Origin: Ornithinimicrobium sufpigmenti
GTDB lineage: Bacteria; Actinomycetota; Actinomycetes; Actinomycetales; Dermatophilaceae
Length of the DNA stretch: 64,000 nt
Assembly (NCBI RefSeq): GCF_004322775.1
Contig: NZ_CP036403.1
Span: 2,604,001-2,668,000 of the forward strand
Direction of reading: 5' to 3'
In this document: positions 1 through 8,037 of the stretch, piece after piece
How the letters are laid out: every line of letters starts with the position of its first letter
Position numbering within the stretch: position 1 is the first letter of the stretch
The notes under the pieces: model-generated
The model's input: only the letters and a program-made list of their open reading frames with translations
What the model was told of the DNA's origin: nothing
The model's database searches: none
Program-made: the position numbers and the translations under genes

Positions 1-170
1 CCCTGGAAGTCCGCCACGCGCCGGGTCGGCAGCGCCGCCTCAGCGGTCCCGGCGGCACCGAAGAGCGTGTCCAGCCGCGTGCCGCCGACGCGTTCCGCCA
101 ACCCCGTCAGCCGGCTCGCGCCGTCGCGGATGCCACCGGGGTTGCCCTGAGGCCGGGCGAAGGCGCTCAC
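1..170 (-). CDS. Small helical protein, WXG100/ESX-like N-terminus (partial, cut by window edge)
   Basis: Only the first 56 codons are inside the window; the rest lies beyond position 1. Translation begins MSAFARPQGNPGGIRDGASR and continues as a charged, Ala/Leu-rich amphipathic helix pattern. The GTG start overlaps the stop of the upstream gene by 4 bp (GTGA), so the two are very likely translationally coupled. Coupled pairs of small helical proteins are typical of WXG100-type type VII secretion substrates and their partners, or of the N-terminal part of a polymorphic toxin. No WXG tripeptide is visible in this fragment, so the family assignment is inferred from size, helical character and pairing. 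Function unknown. Confidence 0.5.
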   Translation of the reverse strand, partial: MSAFARPQGNPGGIRDGASRLTGLAERVGGTRLDTLFGAAGTAEAALPTRRVADFQ

Positions 171-448
171 ACCGCCACCTGGCCGCCGGTCGCGAGGTCG
201 AGCTGCTCCCCCGCGGTGGCGCTGCCGGTGCCCATCGCGGACACCAGGACGGCGGCTGCCGCGACGGCGCCTCCGGCAGCCAGGACGGCGTTCTCCGCGA
301 GCACCCCGATCTCGCCGGGCGCTGCGCCGGCGATGTCACTCCCCGGACCCTTGCACGCCAGGGAGTCGGCCGCCAGATCCGTCCCCAACCCGTCCAGCCT
401 GGTCGCCGCGCCCCGCAGCGCCGTCGGGTCACCTCCGGCAAAGCCCAT
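167..448 (-). CDS. Small hypothetical protein, possible WXG100-like type VII secretion partner
   Basis: This encodes 93 residues starting MGFAGGDPTALRGAATRL. I chose the ATG at 448 because a GGGAGG ribosome-binding site lies 9 nt upstream; longer frames reaching 565 have no such site. Residues about 8-30 look like a helix, followed by a Gly/Ala/Val-rich stretch near residues 50-75 that could be a membrane-associated or packed helix. The gene overlaps the next one by 4 bp (GTGA). Paired small Ala-rich proteins are often ESX (type VII) secretion partners, but the WXG signature is absent, so function remains unassigned. Confidence 0.55.
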   Translation of the reverse strand: MGFAGGDPTALRGAATRLDGLGTDLAADSLACKGPGSDIAGAAPGEIGVLAENAVLAAGGAVAAAAVLVSAMGTGSATAGEQLDLATGGQVAV

Positions 449-523
449 GCTTGCACGCCTCCCTCGCATCGGTCCTGTCGCGCGCGAGCCAGATCCCCTC
501 CGGCGCGCGCGACTGAGCGGGCC

Positions 524-529
524 CAGTGT
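524..529 (-). promoter_or_regulatory. Candidate -10 box for the small-gene pair
   Basis: On the minus strand TACACT fits the actinobacterial TANNNT -10 consensus. It would start a transcript with a leader of roughly 70 nt before the ATG at 448. The -35 region is not convincing. Confidence 0.3.
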
Positions 530-625
530 AGGCACAGGCCGGTCCGGACAGGCGTCGTGCGGCACGGCACCTCGTGTCGCGGTCGCTCCCGCCCTCCTTA
601 CCGTGCGCGCGGCGTCAGCCCCACG

Positions 626-1879
626 TCAGCCCAGCAGCCGGTGCACCACCGTGTCCGCCAGCAGCCGGCCGCGCAGGGTGAGCACGACCCGTCCCTGCAC
701 CGCCGCCCGCCCCTCCACCAGGCCGTCGGCGACCAGACCCGCGACCGCGAGACGTCCCTCGGGCCGGAGCCTGTCGACGGGCAGGCCGTCGGCGAGGCGC
801 ACGCCGAGCAGCACCTGCTCGTCATACCGCTCGCCGTCGCCGAGCAGCTCGCGCGCGTGGGCCGGGCTGTGCGCCTGCTCGAGCCGGTCGGCGTAGGCCC
901 GCGGGTGCTTGACGTTCCACCAGCGCACTCCCCCGACGTGGCTGTGCGCGCCGGGGCCGACGCCCCACCAGTCGTCGCCCCGCCAGTAGGCGATGTTGTG
1001 CCGGCAGCGCCGCTCCGGGGAGCGGGCCCAGTTGGAGATCTCGTACCACCCGTAGCCGGCCGCGGCGAGCAGCTCGTCGGCCAGCTCGTACTTGTCCGCC
1101 TCGTCGTCGTCGTCCGGCGCCGGCACTGCTCCCCGGCGCACCTGCCCGTGCAGCTTGGTGCCCTCCTCGACGACCAGGGCGTAGGCCGAGACGTGGTCCG
1201 GCTCGAGGGAGGCCACGAGCTCCAGGCTGGTCCGCCAGTCCTGCAGCGACTCCCCCGGCGTGCCGTAGATCAGGTCCAGGCTGATCTGCATCCCCGCCTC
1301 GCGCACCGCGTGCACCGCCCGCACCACGTTGGCCGGATCGTGGGTGCGATCGAGGGTGCGCAGCACGTGCGGGACGGCGGACTGCATACCGATGCTCACC
1401 CGGGTGAAGCCGTGCGCCCTCAGCCGCTGCGCCACCTCGGGCGTGACCGTGTCGGGGTTGGCCTCGGTGGTCACCTCGGCGTCGGGCGCCAGGCCCCAGG
1501 TATGCCGTACCCGTTCCAGCAGCCCGCCCAGCTGGTCCGGGTCGAGCATCGTCGGTGTGCCGCCGCCGACGAAGACGGTCTCCACGGCGCCGGGCCGGTC
1601 GCCCAGCACCCGACCAGCGAGCTCGAGCTCGCGGTGGGCCGCCTCGACGAAGGTCTCGGTCAACGACCGGGCCTCCCCCGACAGCAGCGGCTGCTCCGGG
1701 CCGGTCTGCCCCAGCTCGGGCAGCGTGTAGGTGTTGAAGTCGCAGTAGCCGCAGCGGACGCGGCAGAACGGGACGTGCAGGTAGACCGAGAACGGGCCGG
1801 CACCCACGCTGGCCAGCGCGGTCTGTGGGAGGGAGCCGTCCTGCGGTGCGGGCTCACCAGGGGGGAACGCGGACGGCAT
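626..1879 (-). CDS. hemW: HemW, radical SAM haem chaperone
   Basis: HemW is a radical SAM protein that binds haem and delivers it to respiratory enzymes; it was long misannotated as coproporphyrinogen III dehydrogenase. The cluster motif is C39-x3-C43-x2-C46 in the sequence PFCRVRCGYCDFNTYT, followed by the GGGTPT motif. The HNxxYW motif that marks HemW (here HNIAYW) is present near residue 290. From the ATG at 1879 the protein is 417 aa, normal for the family. The start is uncertain: GGGAGG abuts this ATG with one nucleotide of spacing, while a GTG at 1912 in the same frame adds 11 residues. It diverges from ppk2 across about 75 bp. Confidence 0.9.
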   Translation of the reverse strand: MPSAFPPGEPAPQDGSLPQTALASVGAGPFSVYLHVPFCRVRCGYCDFNTYTLPELGQTGPEQPLLSGEARSLTETFVEAAHRELELAGRVLGDRPGAVETVFVGGGTPTMLDPDQLGGLLERVRHTWGLAPDAEVTTEANPDTVTPEVAQRLRAHGFTRVSIGMQSAVPHVLRTLDRTHDPANVVRAVHAVREAGMQISLDLIYGTPGESLQDWRTSLELVASLEPDHVSAYALVVEEGTKLHGQVRRGAVPAPDDDDEADKYELADELLAAAGYGWYEISNWARSPERRCRHNIAYWRGDDWWGVGPGAHSHVGGVRWWNVKHPRAYADRLEQAHSPAHARELLGDGERYDEQVLLGVRLADGLPVDRLRPEGRLAVAGLVADGLVEGRAAVQGRVVLTLRGRLLADTVVHRLLG

Positions 1880-1944
1880 ACCTCCCAGTGTCCCAGACCG
1901 GACACGGCGCACTCGCTCGCCGCGTGTGGGGCGCGGTGCCGCGT

Positions 1945-1950
1945 TAACCT
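1945..1950 (+). promoter_or_regulatory. -10 box (TAACCT) for a leaderless ppk2 transcript
   Basis: TAACCT matches TANNNT and is followed by exactly six nucleotides before the GTG start of ppk2. There is no ribosome-binding site, so the mRNA probably begins at the start codon. Confidence 0.4.
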
Positions 1951-1956
1951 CGCAGG

Positions 1957-2847
1957 GTGCAGCAGCGCCTCCGTGAGTACATCGACAGCCTGCGGGACCA
2001 GGGCTACACCGTCCGGGACGACCAGGGCTCGGACCCCGACCTGATCACCCCGGACGGGAGCGCCGTCGACACCTGGCGCGAGGACTACCCCTACAGCGAG
2101 CGGATGACCCGCGACTACTACGAGGTCGAGAAGTGGCTGCTGCAGGTAGAGCTGCTGAAGTTCCAGTACTGGGCCAAGGACAACGGCAGCCGTCATCTGC
2201 TCGTCTTCGAGGGGCGGGACGCCGCGGGCAAGGGTGGGTCGATCAAGCGGTTCATGGAGCACCTCAACCCCCGCGGCGCACGCGTCGTGGCACTCAACAA
2301 GCCGACCGAGGTCGAGGCCGGGCAGTGGTACTTCCAGCGCTACGTGGAGAACCTGCCGACCTCCGGGGAGATCGTGCTCTTCGACCGGTCCTGGTACAAC
2401 CGCGCCGGCGTGGAGCGGGTGATGGGCTTCTGCTCGCACGCGGAGTACGAGGTGTTCATGGAGCAGGCGCCGCTGTTCGAGCGGATGCTGGTCGACGCGG
2501 GGCTGTCGATCACCAAGTTCTGGTTCTCGGTGACCCAGTCCGAGCAGCGGACCCGGTTCGCGATCCGGCAGCTGGACCCGGTGCGGCAGTGGAAGCTGTC
2601 GCCCATGGACCTGGAGAGCCTGGACCGCTGGGACGACTACACCGCGGCCAAGGAGGAGATGTTCCGCCGCACGGACACCGACTGGGCGCCCTGGATCACG
2701 ATCAAGTCCAACGACAAGAAGCGTGCGCGGATCAACGCCATGCGCCACTTCCTCTCCCAGTTCGAGTACGAGGGCAAGGACCACGACGTGGTGCTGCGCC
2801 CCGACCCCCGGCTGGTCAAGCGGGCCCGGGACACGGTCGGCGACTGA
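1957..2847 (+). CDS. ppk2: Polyphosphate kinase 2
   Basis: PPK2 transfers phosphate between inorganic polyphosphate and nucleotides, usually making GTP or ATP from GDP or ADP. The protein has 296 residues. The Walker A motif GRDAAGKGG is at about residues 86-94 and the Walker B region FDRSWYNRAGVE at about 142-153; both are diagnostic of single-domain PPK2. Length and the WYNRAGVERVMGF block fit class I (nucleoside diphosphate phosphorylating) enzymes. The GTG start lacks a Shine-Dalgarno sequence and appears leaderless. The gene stands alone between divergent hemW and convergent trmB. Confidence 0.92.
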   Translation: MQQRLREYIDSLRDQGYTVRDDQGSDPDLITPDGSAVDTWREDYPYSERMTRDYYEVEKWLLQVELLKFQYWAKDNGSRHLLVFEGRDAAGKGGSIKRFMEHLNPRGARVVALNKPTEVEAGQWYFQRYVENLPTSGEIVLFDRSWYNRAGVERVMGFCSHAEYEVFMEQAPLFERMLVDAGLSITKFWFSVTQSEQRTRFAIRQLDPVRQWKLSPMDLESLDRWDDYTAAKEEMFRRTDTDWAPWITIKSNDKKRARINAMRHFLSQFEYEGKDHDVVLRPDPRLVKRARDTVGD

Positions 2848-2904
2848 GGGCCGGCCTCCCCCGACCGGGCGCACCCTCCTCTCTGCCCGGGCGCAGGTGT
2901 GTGC

Positions 2905-3765
2905 TCAGCGCAGGCGGTAGGCCAGGTCGGTGATCTGCCGGCCGGCCGCGGTGCCGCGGCGCTCGAAGCGGGTCACGGGACGCAGCGGGGCCCGGTCGGT
3001 GGAGACCAGCTCCAGGCGCGGCTCGGCCCCCACCACCTCGCGCATCGACTCGGCGTAGTGGTCCCAGTCCGTGGCCAGACGCCATACCCCGTCCGGGGCG
3101 AGCAGCCGGACCACGGCGTCGACGAAGTCCGGGGTGACGATCCGGCGCTTGTGGTGCTTGGCCTTGGGCCAGGGGTCGGGGAAGAAGGTCCAGACCTCGT
3201 GCACCGACCCCGGGGCGAGCATCGTCTGCAGGGCCACCACGGCGTCGACCTCGACGATGCGCACATTGGGCTGGGCCCCGGCGCCGGTCTCGGCCTCCAT
3301 CTTGGCCAGCGCGTGCCCGATCCCGGGTCTCCACACCTCCAGGGCCAGGAAGTCCCACTCGGGACGCTGCGCAGCGCCGGCGACCAGGGCGTCACCGGAC
3401 CCGGACCCGACCTCGACGACGAGGGGTGCCGTGCGGCCGAAGACCTCCTGCGGGTCGAGGCGGTAGGCCGGGTCCACCACCGTCGAGGTCGCGCCCATGG
3501 GACGGGGTACCTCCACCAGGACCTGGTCCGCGATCCGGTCCCACGCGGCCTGGTGCGCCCGGGGCATCCGCCCTCCGCGCCGGGTGAAGGAGCGTGTCCG
3601 CGCCAGCGGTCGGGGGCCGATGAACGGGTGGCCGAGGGCGTAGTGACCGGCCGGCGCCTGCGGACGCGTGTCCGGTCGCGCCTTTTCGGGTGTCCGGTCG
3701 GGCCTTTCGACGTGTCTTGTCGGGCCTTGTGACGTGTCCTGTCGGGGGTGGGAGGCGTGGCTCAC
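2905..3765 (-). CDS. trmB: tRNA (guanine-N7-)-methyltransferase
   Basis: TrmB methylates G46 in the tRNA variable loop using S-adenosylmethionine. The SAM-binding motif [12 protein letters not shown] is at about residues 116-127 and the family signature [15 protein letters not shown] at about 194-208. The conserved entry motif RSFTRRGGR is at 59-66. The GTG start overlaps the lepA stop by 4 bp (GTGA). Residues about 8-36 are encoded by a 22-bp tandem repeat and look like unconserved low-complexity sequence. No alternative start codon exists between the repeat and the conserved RSFTRRGGR motif, so the extension is probably translated. At 286 aa it is somewhat longer than usual. Confidence 0.92.
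   Translation of the reverse strand: MSHASHPRQDTSQGPTRHVERPDRTPEKARPDTRPQAPAGHYALGHPFIGPRPLARTRSFTRRGGRMPRAHQAAWDRIADQVLVEVPRPMGATSTVVDPAYRLDPQEVFGRTAPLVVEVGSGSGDALVAGAAQRPEWDFLALEVWRPGIGHALAKMEAETGAGAQPNVRIVEVDAVVALQTMLAPGSVHEVWTFFPDPWPKAKHHKRRIVTPDFVDAVVRLLAPDGVWRLATDWDHYAESMREVVGAEPRLELVSTDRAPLRPVTRFERRGTAAGRQITDLAYRLR
3657..3744 (-). repeat. 22-bp tandem repeat, four copies, inside the trmB 5' end
   Basis: On the minus strand four contiguous 22-bp units begin CGACAGGACACG, CGACAAGACACG, CGACCGGACACC and CGACCGGACACG, at 3744-3723, 3722-3701, 3700-3679 and 3678-3657. Units 1-3 continue with an A-rich AAGGC block. Because 22 is not a multiple of three, each copy is read in a different frame, so the repeat is not conserved at protein level. 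Confidence 0.85.
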
Positions 3766-5690
3766 TTCTTGGTCTTCTCGGCGCCGACGCCGTCCTGGGA
3801 GAGCGCGGCGATGAAGGCTTCCTGCGGCACCTCGACGGAGCCGACCATCTTCATCCGCTTCTTGCCCTCCTTCTGCTTCTCCAGCAGCTTGCGCTTGCGG
3901 CTGATGTCACCGCCGTAGCACTTGGCCAGGACGTCCTTGCGGATGGCGCGGATGGTCTCGCGGGCGATGACCCGGGAGCCGATGGCCGCCTGCACCGGCA
4001 CCTCGAACTGCTGGCGCGGGATGAGCTCCTTGAGCTTGGTGGCCATCTGCACGCCGTAGGCGTAGGCCTTGTCCCGGTGCACGATCGCGCTGAAGGCGTC
4101 GACGGTGTCGCCCTGGAGCAGGATGTCCACCTTGACCAGGTCCGCCTCCTGAGACCCGTCGGGCTCGTAGTCGAGGGAGGCGTAACCGCGGGTGCGGGAC
4201 TTCAGCGCGTCGAAGAAGTCGAAGACGATCTCGGCCAGGGGCAGCGTGTAGCGCATCTCCACCCGCTCCGGGGACAGGTAGTCCATCCCGCGCAGCGTGC
4301 CGCGGCGGTTCTGGCACAGCTCCATGATCGCCCCGATGAACTCGCTCGGCGCCAGGATCGTGGCCCGCACGATGGGCTCGGTGATCGAGGCGACCCGACC
4401 GGCAGGGAACTCGCTGGGGTTGGTCACCTTGACGGCGGACCCGTCGTCCAGCTGGACGTCGTACTCCACGTTGGGCAGGGTCGAGATCAGCTCGAGGTTG
4501 GACTCGCGCTCCAGGCGCTCCCGGACGATCTCCAGGTGCAGCATGCCCAGGAAGCCGACGCGGAAGCCGAAGCCGAGGGCCGCCGAGGTCTCCGGCTCGT
4601 AGACCAGCGCGGCGTCGTTGAGCTTCAGCTTGTCCAGCGCGTCGCGCAGGATCGGGTAGTCCGACCCGTCGAGCGGGTAGAGCCCGGAGAAGACCATCGG
4701 GCGCGGCTCCTTGTAGCCGCCCAGCGCCTCGGTGGCCCGGTTGCGCTCACCGGTCACGGTGTCGCCGACCTTGGACTGCCGCACGTCCTTGACGCCGGTG
4801 ATCAGGTAGCCCACCTCACCGACACCCAGCCCCTTGGACGGGATCGGGTCCGGGCTGATGGCACCGATCTCCAGCAGCTCGTGGGTGGCCTTGGTCGACA
4901 TCATCACGATCCGCTCGCGCGGCGACAGGTCGCCGTCGATGACGCGGACGTAGGTGACCACGCCGCGGTAGGTGTCGTAGACGGAGTCGAAGATCATCGC
5001 GCGCGCCGGCGCGTCGGCATCGCCCTGCGGCGCCGGGATCAGCTCCACGATCGTGTCCAGCAGCTCCCGGACGCCCTCACCCGTCTTGCCCGAGACCTTG
5101 AGCACCTCGGACGGGTCGCAGCCGATGAGCCCGGCGAGCTCCTCGGCGTACTTCTCCGGCTGGGCGGCGGGCAGGTCGATCTTGTTCAGCACCGGGATGA
5201 TCGTCAGGTCGTTCTCCATGGCCAGGTAGAGGTTGGCGAGAGTCTGCGCCTCGATCCCCTGCGCGGCGTCGACGAGGAGCACCGCTCCCTCGCACGCGGC
5301 CAGGCTGCGGCTGACCTCGTAGGTGAAGTCCACGTGCCCCGGAGTGTCGATCATGTTGAGGATGTACGTACTGGTACTGGTACCGCCACGAGCTCCCTGC
5401 GGTTGCACACCCTCGTGTTCCGGGCGACCAGGCTCCTTCGTCGCGGTCGCCCAGGGCATCCGCACCGCCTGGCTCTTGATGGTGATGCCGCGCTCACGCT
5501 CGATGTCCATGCGGTCCAGGTACTGGGCACGCATCTGACGCTGGTCGACGACACCGGTCTCCTGCAGCATCCGGTCGGCCAGGGTCGACTTGCCGTGGTC
5601 GATGTGAGCGATGATGCAGAAGTTGCGGATGCGCTCCGGCGGGGTGGACGCCGGCTGGGGCACCGTGTTCGGGTGGGCAAGGGGAGACAC
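3762..5690 (-). CDS. lepA: Elongation factor 4 (LepA)
   Basis: EF4 is a ribosome-bound GTPase that affects translocation and initiation. The P-loop AHIDHGKST lies at about residues 28-36, the DTPGHVDF motif at about 115-122 and NKIDLP further on; the LepA C-terminal domain with its [13 protein letters not shown] end is complete. Length is 642 aa. Between the effector region and the DTPGH motif there is an insert of about 25 residues (about 81-106) rich in Gly, Pro and Thr, longer than in many homologues. The gene is followed by trmB with a 4-bp overlap. The GTG start has no strong ribosome-binding site. Confidence 0.96.
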   Translation of the reverse strand: MSPLAHPNTVPQPASTPPERIRNFCIIAHIDHGKSTLADRMLQETGVVDQRQMRAQYLDRMDIERERGITIKSQAVRMPWATATKEPGRPEHEGVQPQGARGGTSTSTYILNMIDTPGHVDFTYEVSRSLAACEGAVLLVDAAQGIEAQTLANLYLAMENDLTIIPVLNKIDLPAAQPEKYAEELAGLIGCDPSEVLKVSGKTGEGVRELLDTIVELIPAPQGDADAPARAMIFDSVYDTYRGVVTYVRVIDGDLSPRERIVMMSTKATHELLEIGAISPDPIPSKGLGVGEVGYLITGVKDVRQSKVGDTVTGERNRATEALGGYKEPRPMVFSGLYPLDGSDYPILRDALDKLKLNDAALVYEPETSAALGFGFRVGFLGMLHLEIVRERLERESNLELISTLPNVEYDVQLDDGSAVKVTNPSEFPAGRVASITEPIVRATILAPSEFIGAIMELCQNRRGTLRGMDYLSPERVEMRYTLPLAEIVFDFFDALKSRTRGYASLDYEPDGSQEADLVKVDILLQGDTVDAFSAIVHRDKAYAYGVQMATKLKELIPRQQFEVPVQAAIGSRVIARETIRAIRKDVLAKCYGGDISRKRKLLEKQKEGKKRMKMVGSVEVPQEAFIAALSQDGVGAEKTKK

Positions 5691-5780
5691 GCTGGGTTAC
5701 GACCTCGGGGTATGCGGTGAGCCTGGGCAGTCCTGCCAGTGTCCCACGGACCGGGGCCGGGCTCGCCCCGGCGCGAGCGA

Positions 5781-6212
5781 TCAGTCCACGAACCGGACGA
5801 ACGCGCGCAGCCGGCCCTCTCCGTGGTCGCGGATCTCGGCATACCCCAGCGACTCGTAGAAGGCGCGCTGGCCCGGCTCGTCGTCGGTGAGCAGCACCTG
5901 CTGGCGCACGTGGGTGAACGGCGCCATCGCGGCGTCGACCAGGGCCTTGCCGACCCCTTCCCGCTGCAGCTCGGGACGGACCAGCACATCCTGCAGGTAG
6001 GCGATGGTGGCTCCGTCGGAGATGACCCGGGCCAGGCCGAGCAGGTCGTCGCTGTAGCGCGCCGTCACCACGTGGGTGGACCCCTCGATCGCGGCCTCGA
6101 GCACGTCCGGATCGGTCGTGTAGGTGCTCCAGCCCACCGCGTCGTAGAGCCCGACGAGCTCCTCGCGACTGGGGCGGTCATCGGCAGTGATGACGATCTC
6201 ATGAGAGGCCAC
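5781..6212 (-). CDS. GNAT family N-acetyltransferase
   Basis: This is an acetyltransferase of the Gcn5-related fold with unknown acceptor. The acetyl-CoA-binding region VRPELQREGVGKALV fits the Q/RxxGxG/A motif, and the C-terminal FYESLGY is typical of small single-domain GNATs. I chose the GTG at 6212 (144 aa, beginning MASHEIVITADD). A minus-strand TATCGT box ends six nucleotides before it, and the upstream ATG at 6230 has no ribosome-binding site. The first recognisable fold element starts just after this GTG. It diverges from aceB. Confidence 0.8.
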   Translation of the reverse strand: MASHEIVITADDRPSREELVGLYDAVGWSTYTTDPDVLEAAIEGSTHVVTARYSDDLLGLARVISDGATIAYLQDVLVRPELQREGVGKALVDAAMAPFTHVRQQVLLTDDEPGQRAFYESLGYAEIRDHGEGRLRAFVRFVD

Positions 6213-6218
6213 ACCGTC

Positions 6219-6224
6219 ACGATA
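6219..6224 (-). promoter_or_regulatory. -10 box (TATCGT) for leaderless GNAT gene
   Basis: Six nucleotides separate this TANNNT hexamer from the GTG at 6212, the spacing expected when transcription starts at the start codon. Confidence 0.35.
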
Positions 6225-6261
6225 GACCATCGCGTAGGATGTCCACACAACGGTGTTTTCT

Positions 6262-6276
6262 TTCCACCATGCGGAA
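6262..6276 (+). promoter_or_regulatory. Inverted repeat, candidate operator upstream of aceB
   Basis: TTCCAC-CAT-GCGGAA is a 15-bp inverted repeat with five of six arm positions paired. It sits 21 bp before the aceB start and just after a possible -10 box TAGGAT at 6235-6240. TTCC...GGAA arms are common in IclR-family operators, and IclR-type repressors often control glyoxylate-cycle genes, so repression of aceB is a reasonable inference. No regulator gene is nearby. Confidence 0.4.
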
Positions 6277-6297
6277 TCAACCCCTAGGGAGACTGTC

Positions 6298-7917
6298 ATG
6301 ACCGACCCGTCCCAGACCCCCAGCCTCGATCTGCCCGACGGCGTCGCGGTCACCGGCGCGCTCAAGCCCGGCTACGAGCAGATCCTCAGCCGGCAGGCGC
6401 TGGAGCTCATCGCGACCCTGCACCGGGAGCTCGAGCCCCGCCGCCAGGAGCGCCTGGCTGCGCGTCAGGAGGTGGTGCGGGCCATCGCCGACGGCGAGGA
6501 CCTGGACTTCCTGCCCGAGACTGCCTCGATCCGCGAGGACGACAGCTGGCGGGTGGCCGAGCACGCGCCGGGCCTGGTCGACCGCCGGGTCGAGATGACC
6601 GGGCCGACCGACCGCAAGATGACCATCAACGCGATGAACTCCGGGGCCCGCGTCTGGCTGGCCGACCAGGAGGACGCCAACACCCCCCTGTGGGAGAACG
6701 TGGTCGAGGGTCCGATGAACCTGCGCGACGCGATCGCCGGGACGATCTCCTTCACCTCCCCCGAGGGCAAGGAGTACGCCCTGAAGACGACCGACCAGGC
6801 GCAGCTGCCGACGATCGTCATGCGGCCACGCGGCTGGCACCTGGACGAGAAGCACATCACCGTCGACGGCGAGCGCACCTCCGGCGGGCTGGTCGACTTC
6901 GCTCTCTCGATGTGCGCCAGCGCCACGCTGCAGCTCGAGGCGGGCAAGGGCCCCTACTTCTACCTGCCCAAGATGGAGCACTACCTCGAGGCCCGGCTCT
7001 GGAACGACGCCTTCACCATCGCCCAGGACGCGCTGGGCATCCCCCGCGGCACGATCCGCGCCACCTGCCTGATCGAGACCTACCCCGCGGCCTTCCAGAT
7101 GGAGGAGATCCTCTACGAGCTGCGCGAGCACTCCGCGGGCCTGAACGCCGGCCGCTGGGACTACCTGTTCAGCATCATCAAGACCTACCGCACCCGCGGC
7201 CGCGACTTCGTGCTGCCCGACCGCAACGCCGTGACGATGACCGCCCCGATGATGCGCGCCTACACCAACCTGCTCGTGCGCACCTGCCACAAGCGTGGCG
7301 CGCACGCCATCGGCGGCATGGCCGCCTTCATCCCCTCCAAGGACGAGGAGGTCAACAAGGCTGCGTTCGAGAAGGTCACCGCCGACAAGCAGCGCGAGGC
7401 CGAGGACGGCTTCGACGGCTCCTGGGTCGCCCATCCCGGCATGGTGCAGACCTGCCTGGACGTCTTCGACCGCGTCCTGGGCGACCGGCCCAACCAGGTG
7501 GACAACACGCGCGAGGACGTGCAGGTGACCGCCGCCGACCTGCTCGACGTCAAGGCCACCCCCGGTGAGGTGACCGAGCAGGGCCTGCGGGCCAACATCG
7601 ACGTCGGCCTGCAGTACCTGGCGACGTGGCTCACGGGCCGGGGCGCGGTCGGCATCCACAACCTGATGGAGGACGCCGCGACGGCGGAGATCTCCCGCAG
7701 CCAGGTCTGGCAGTGGATCAACAACGACATCACGCTGACCGACACCGGCGAGGTCGTCACCCAGGAGCTCGTCGAGCGGCTCGTCGACGAGGTGGTCACC
7801 ACCCTGCCCGGTGACGCGTCCAACTACGAGGAGGCCAAGCGGCTCTTCCTGGCCGTCGCGGTCGCCGACGAGTACGCCGACTTCCTCACCGTCCCGGCCT
7901 ATGAGGAGATGCCCTGA
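6298..7917 (+). CDS. aceB: Malate synthase A
   Basis: Malate synthase condenses glyoxylate with acetyl-CoA to give malate. The 539-residue length and uninterrupted TIM-barrel layout match the A isoform rather than the longer G isoform. Conserved blocks include MTINAMNSGARVWLADQEDA, RPRGWHLDEKH, LIETYPAAFQMEEILYELR (with the metal-binding Glu) and GGMAAFIP. The ATG at 6298 has a good AGGGAG ribosome-binding site 6 nt upstream; longer in-frame starts are less likely. It sits directly ahead of glcDEF on the same strand, so the glyoxylate made by glycolate oxidase can be consumed here. No isocitrate lyase is in the window. Confidence 0.97.
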   Translation: MTDPSQTPSLDLPDGVAVTGALKPGYEQILSRQALELIATLHRELEPRRQERLAARQEVVRAIADGEDLDFLPETASIREDDSWRVAEHAPGLVDRRVEMTGPTDRKMTINAMNSGARVWLADQEDANTPLWENVVEGPMNLRDAIAGTISFTSPEGKEYALKTTDQAQLPTIVMRPRGWHLDEKHITVDGERTSGGLVDFALSMCASATLQLEAGKGPYFYLPKMEHYLEARLWNDAFTIAQDALGIPRGTIRATCLIETYPAAFQMEEILYELREHSAGLNAGRWDYLFSIIKTYRTRGRDFVLPDRNAVTMTAPMMRAYTNLLVRTCHKRGAHAIGGMAAFIPSKDEEVNKAAFEKVTADKQREAEDGFDGSWVAHPGMVQTCLDVFDRVLGDRPNQVDNTREDVQVTAADLLDVKATPGEVTEQGLRANIDVGLQYLATWLTGRGAVGIHNLMEDAATAEISRSQVWQWINNDITLTDTGEVVTQELVERLVDEVVTTLPGDASNYEEAKRLFLAVAVADEYADFLTVPAYEEMP

Positions 7918-7945
7918 CGAGGGCACTGACGCCGGGCTGACGTCT

Positions 7946-7973
7946 CCGGGGGCGGCCGCGAGGCCACCCCCGG
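7946..7973 (+). terminator. Hairpin after aceB
   Basis: An 11-bp stem with one mismatch (CCGGGGG-c-GGCC / GGCC-a-CCCCCGG) closes a GCGA tetraloop, 28 bp after the aceB stop. There is no U tract, as is common in actinobacteria. It separates aceB from the glcD promoter. Confidence 0.6.
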
Positions 7974-7988
7974 GGGTGCCTCGCATCC

Positions 7989-8009
7989 TGGTGTCAGACC
8001 ATCTACAGT
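7989..8009 (+). promoter_or_regulatory. glcD promoter with FadR/GntR-like operator
   Basis: TACAGT at 8004-8009 fits a -10 box. Immediately upstream, TGGTGTCAGACCA (7989-8001) is a 13-bp inverted repeat with TGGT and ACCA arms. FadR-subfamily GntR regulators, which include glycolate and lactate regulators GlcC and LldR, bind TGGT...ACCA-type sites. The position between -35 and -10 suits repression. The regulator gene is not in the window. Confidence 0.4.
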
Positions 8010-8037
8010 GATGCCCTGTCGACAAGGAGGTCCAGTG

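Noticed and set aside
626..1879. Coproporphyrinogen III dehydrogenase (HemN)
   Set aside because: The CxxxCxxC spacing, HNxxYW motif and length identify HemW, which lacks the HemN N-terminal features.
3690..5720. 676-codon open frame on the plus strand
   Set aside because: Antisense to lepA, which is unambiguous.
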